This document shows positions 62,434 through 64,000 of a stretch of 64,000 nt of DNA, one piece after another; positions within the stretch are counted from its first letter, which is position 1; each line of letters opens with the position of its first letter. Origin of the DNA: Xanthobacter agilis (GTDB lineage Bacteria; Pseudomonadota; Alphaproteobacteria; Rhizobiales; Xanthobacteraceae); contig NZ_JABWGX010000003.1 in NCBI RefSeq assembly GCF_021730435.1, positions 124,001-188,000 on the forward strand, given 5' to 3'. The notes under the pieces are model-generated. The model saw nothing but the letters and a program-made list of their open reading frames with translations, ran no database searches and was not told where the DNA came from. A program made the translations under genes and the position numbers.

Positions 62434-63461
62434 TCGAGATCGAGGATCACGCTCGGGTCGTAGTCTTCCCCGGCCTTGTTGGGGAAGTCGGCAGTGGGGC
62501 GGTCCTTGGTGGCCACGGTGCGCACCCGCAGCGCGCCCACATCCTCGCGGCCCGGCAGCGGTTGGGCATCGAGGATCTCGCTCCAGGCGTGCACGGTGAG
62601 CCCGGCGAACAGCGGCGCCACGTGGCGCCCGCCATTGATGGCCGCCACATGGAAGGCGTTCGCGAGCCCGTTGAACGACAGGGCGCGGGCGATGGAAATG
62701 ACGTGCCCGCCATAGATGAGCCGGCGGCCAAAGCGGCCCTGGCCTTCGGTGAACTGATTGAAATGCACCTTCGCGGTGTTTTGGTAGAGGCGAGTGGCGA
62801 GCATGTGCTCGGCCTCCTCCACCGTCGTGCCGTCCACATGGTCGATGCGCTCGCCCACCTTGTAATCGGAGAAGCGCGCGGTGCTGCCGGAAAGGTCGTC
62901 GCGCCAGCCTTCGAGGGTCAGCACAGGCACCGCGCTGCCGAGGGCGTCGGCGGCAAGCGCCGCGGGCAGCTTGGGCACCACCGGCTCGGGCGCGGGGGAG
63001 GCGGGATTGGCCTTGCGCACCATCACCCAGCGCACATAGTCGAGCACCTCGACGCCGTCCTGGTTGAAGCCGGTCGAGCGCACATAGACGACACCGCTCT
63101 GGCCGTTGGAATTCTCCTTCAGGCCGATCACTTCGGACACGGCGGAAAGGGTGTCGCCCGGGAACACAGGGGCGAGGAAGCGCCCGCCCGCATAGCCGAG
63201 ATTGGCCACCGCATTGAGCGAGATGTCCGGCACCGTCTTACCGAACACCACATGGAAGGTGAGCAGATCGTCCACCGGCGCGCGGGGATAGCCGATGCCT
63301 TGCGCGAAACTGTCTGCCGACTGCACGGCGAAGCGGGTGCCGTAAAGGGCGCTGTAGAGGCTCACGTCGCCGACCGTCACGGTGCGCGGCGTGGCATGGC
63401 GGATCACCTGTCCGACCTTGAAATCCTCGAAGAAATTGCCCTTGTTGGTCTTGCTCATCAT
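62409..63461 (-). CDS. mesaconyl-CoA hydratase, double MaoC-type
   Basis: Hydrates mesaconyl-C1-CoA to beta-methylmalyl-CoA in the ethylmalonyl-CoA pathway, which regenerates glyoxylate during C1/C2 growth. It has 350 residues from tandem ATGs at 63461/63458 with gagga upstream. Two hot-dog halves: GNFFEDFKVGQVIRHATPRT, then FAVQSADSFAQGIGYPRAPV, SLNAVANLGYAGGRFLAPVF and KENSNGQSGVVYVRSTGFNQ in the first; YQNTAKVHFNQFTEGQGRF and RLIYGGHVISIARALSFNG in the second. The match to the methylotroph enzyme is strong from memory. A generic MaoC dehydratase is the alternative. Confidence 0.88.
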   Translation of the reverse strand: MMSKTNKGNFFEDFKVGQVIRHATPRTVTVGDVSLYSALYGTRFAVQSADSFAQGIGYPRAPVDDLLTFHVVFGKTVPDISLNAVANLGYAGGRFLAPVFPGDTLSAVSEVIGLKENSNGQSGVVYVRSTGFNQDGVEVLDYVRWVMVRKANPASPAPEPVVPKLPAALAADALGSAVPVLTLEGWRDDLSGSTARFSDYKVGERIDHVDGTTVEEAEHMLATRLYQNTAKVHFNQFTEGQGRFGRRLIYGGHVISIARALSFNGLANAFHVAAINGGRHVAPLFAGLTVHAWSEILDAQPLPGREDVGALRVRTVATKDRPTADFPNKAGEDYDPSVILDLDYWVLIPR

Positions 63462-63624
63462 GCGTCCTCGGGAATGGTGGCGCATGTTGGCAGACCGGGC
63501 GGGAGCCTGGCAACCACGCTCAGCGCCGCCCGGCTGCGTCTTTTCGCGAAGGGCGCGGCCGGTGCCGGCGCTTGACGGATGGCGGCGCCGCGGTGCTGAT
63601 GTCGGATCGAACGGAGGGGCCGCG

Positions 63625-64000
63625 GTGTCGGGATCAGCCAGTCAGAAATTGTCGTTCCAGGCCATGATATTCACGGCCTGCCTGTTCCCATTCTACATTC
63701 TGGCGGCGACGCTCACCAATTCATCGGCCATTTTGTCCGACCTGCTCGCCACGTCATTCGACCTGACGGCGCTGACGGCGTGCTGGCTGGTGCTGCGCGT
63801 CGCCCACAGCGCGCACACCGGCAAATTCGCCTATGGGCTCGGCAAGCTCGAAAATCTCGCGGAGCTGATGATCGCCGTCCTGCAGAGCGTGCTCGTCATC
63901 ATCGCCGCCACCCAGGCCGTGCAGCGCATCATTCATCCGGAAGGGGTCAGCGGGGCCGAGTTCGGCCTGTTCGTCACGGCGGCGGCCGTGATCGGCAATG
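63625..64000 (+). CDS. cation diffusion facilitator transporter, N-terminal part (3' end outside window)
   Basis: Starts at GTG 63625 behind acggagggg, and runs off the right edge after 125 complete codons. The translated start (SGSASQKLSFQAMIFTACL) leads to the first helices; NSSAILSDLLATSFDLTALT and GKFAYGLGKLENLAELMIAV match the CDF/cation-efflux family, with zinc-site residues Ser-Asp-x-x-x-x-x-x-Asp in the second helix. The normal His of the HxxxD-type site is replaced by this Asp pattern, so the metal is uncertain (zinc, manganese, iron or cobalt). Confidence 0.8.
   Translation, partial: MSGSASQKLSFQAMIFTACLFPFYILAATLTNSSAILSDLLATSFDLTALTACWLVLRVAHSAHTGKFAYGLGKLENLAELMIAVLQSVLVIIAATQAVQRIIHPEGVSGAEFGLFVTAAAVIGN

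Overview
The window is a G+C-rich (about two-thirds G+C by eye) chromosomal segment of an alphaproteobacterium of the Hyphomicrobiales, most likely near Xanthobacter, Azorhizobium or Ancylobacter. This assignment is inferred from the overall character of the proteins, from formaldehyde-activating enzyme (Fae) together with an ethylmalonyl-CoA-pathway type mesaconyl-CoA hydratase, from the cydDC, sdhCDAB, ETF-QO, IspE and IspB sequences, and from a REP-like hairpin element of a kind common in this order. No rRNA, tRNA, CRISPR array, transposase or prophage was seen. The genes look like ordinary housekeeping and accessory chromosome, with one polysaccharide island.

Bases 1-3,434: end of a substrate-binding protein carrying a NosL-like tail, then permease and ATPase of a nitrate/sulfonate/taurine-class ABC importer and a Crp/Fnr-family regulator. 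Bases 3,496-6,519: a 1,007-residue autotransporter whose passenger begins with a pepsin-like aspartic protease domain with two Asp-Thr-Gly sites; this is the most unusual gene here. Bases 6,542-10,232: an EmrAB-type efflux pair and a divergent TetR gene that share two 15-bp operators and face-to-face promoters. Bases 10,263-14,602: msrA, a small membrane protein, an acetyltransferase, ppa, an SDR oxidoreductase and a MarR regulator. Bases 14,679-21,803: fae, a secreted glycosidase-like protein, a metallophosphoesterase, a Spy-like periplasmic protein, an MFS transporter, a secreted hypothetical protein and a LysR regulator. Bases 21,878-26,997: a giant DUF2339 membrane protein and a TPR protein.

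Bases 27,180-33,398 are mostly core metabolism: ispE, a YnfA-family protein, a polyprenyl diphosphate synthase, a DUF2007 protein, a TrmN6-like methyltransferase, an S49 peptidase and nadE. Bases 33,673-37,202 hold cydDC. Bases 37,403-43,803 hold a YARHG protein, hyi, pyk, a CYTH protein, a family-4-like uracil-DNA glycosylase and ETF-QO.

Bases 43,902-54,474 form a polysaccharide assembly and export island, all on the minus strand: flippase, Wzz-type co-polymerase with a degenerate kinase domain, outer-membrane export lipoprotein, WecG-type glycosyltransferase, O-antigen polymerase/ligase, carbamoyltransferase and FkbM methyltransferase. Bases 55,107-55,907 hold no recognisable gene. Bases 56,353-59,899 are sdhCDAB (complex II). 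The window closes with an OmpW porin whose upstream region carries a perfect FNR/FixK box, a divergent secreted esterase, mesaconyl-CoA hydratase, and the start of a cation diffusion facilitator.

Read together: fae (formaldehyde entry into the tetrahydromethanopterin pathway), hydroxypyruvate isomerase and mesaconyl-CoA hydratase point to C1/C2 metabolism. sdh, ETF-QO, cydDC and the FNR-box OmpW point to a flexible respiratory chain. The efflux pump, MsrA, Spy-like protein and CDF transporter are envelope and stress functions.
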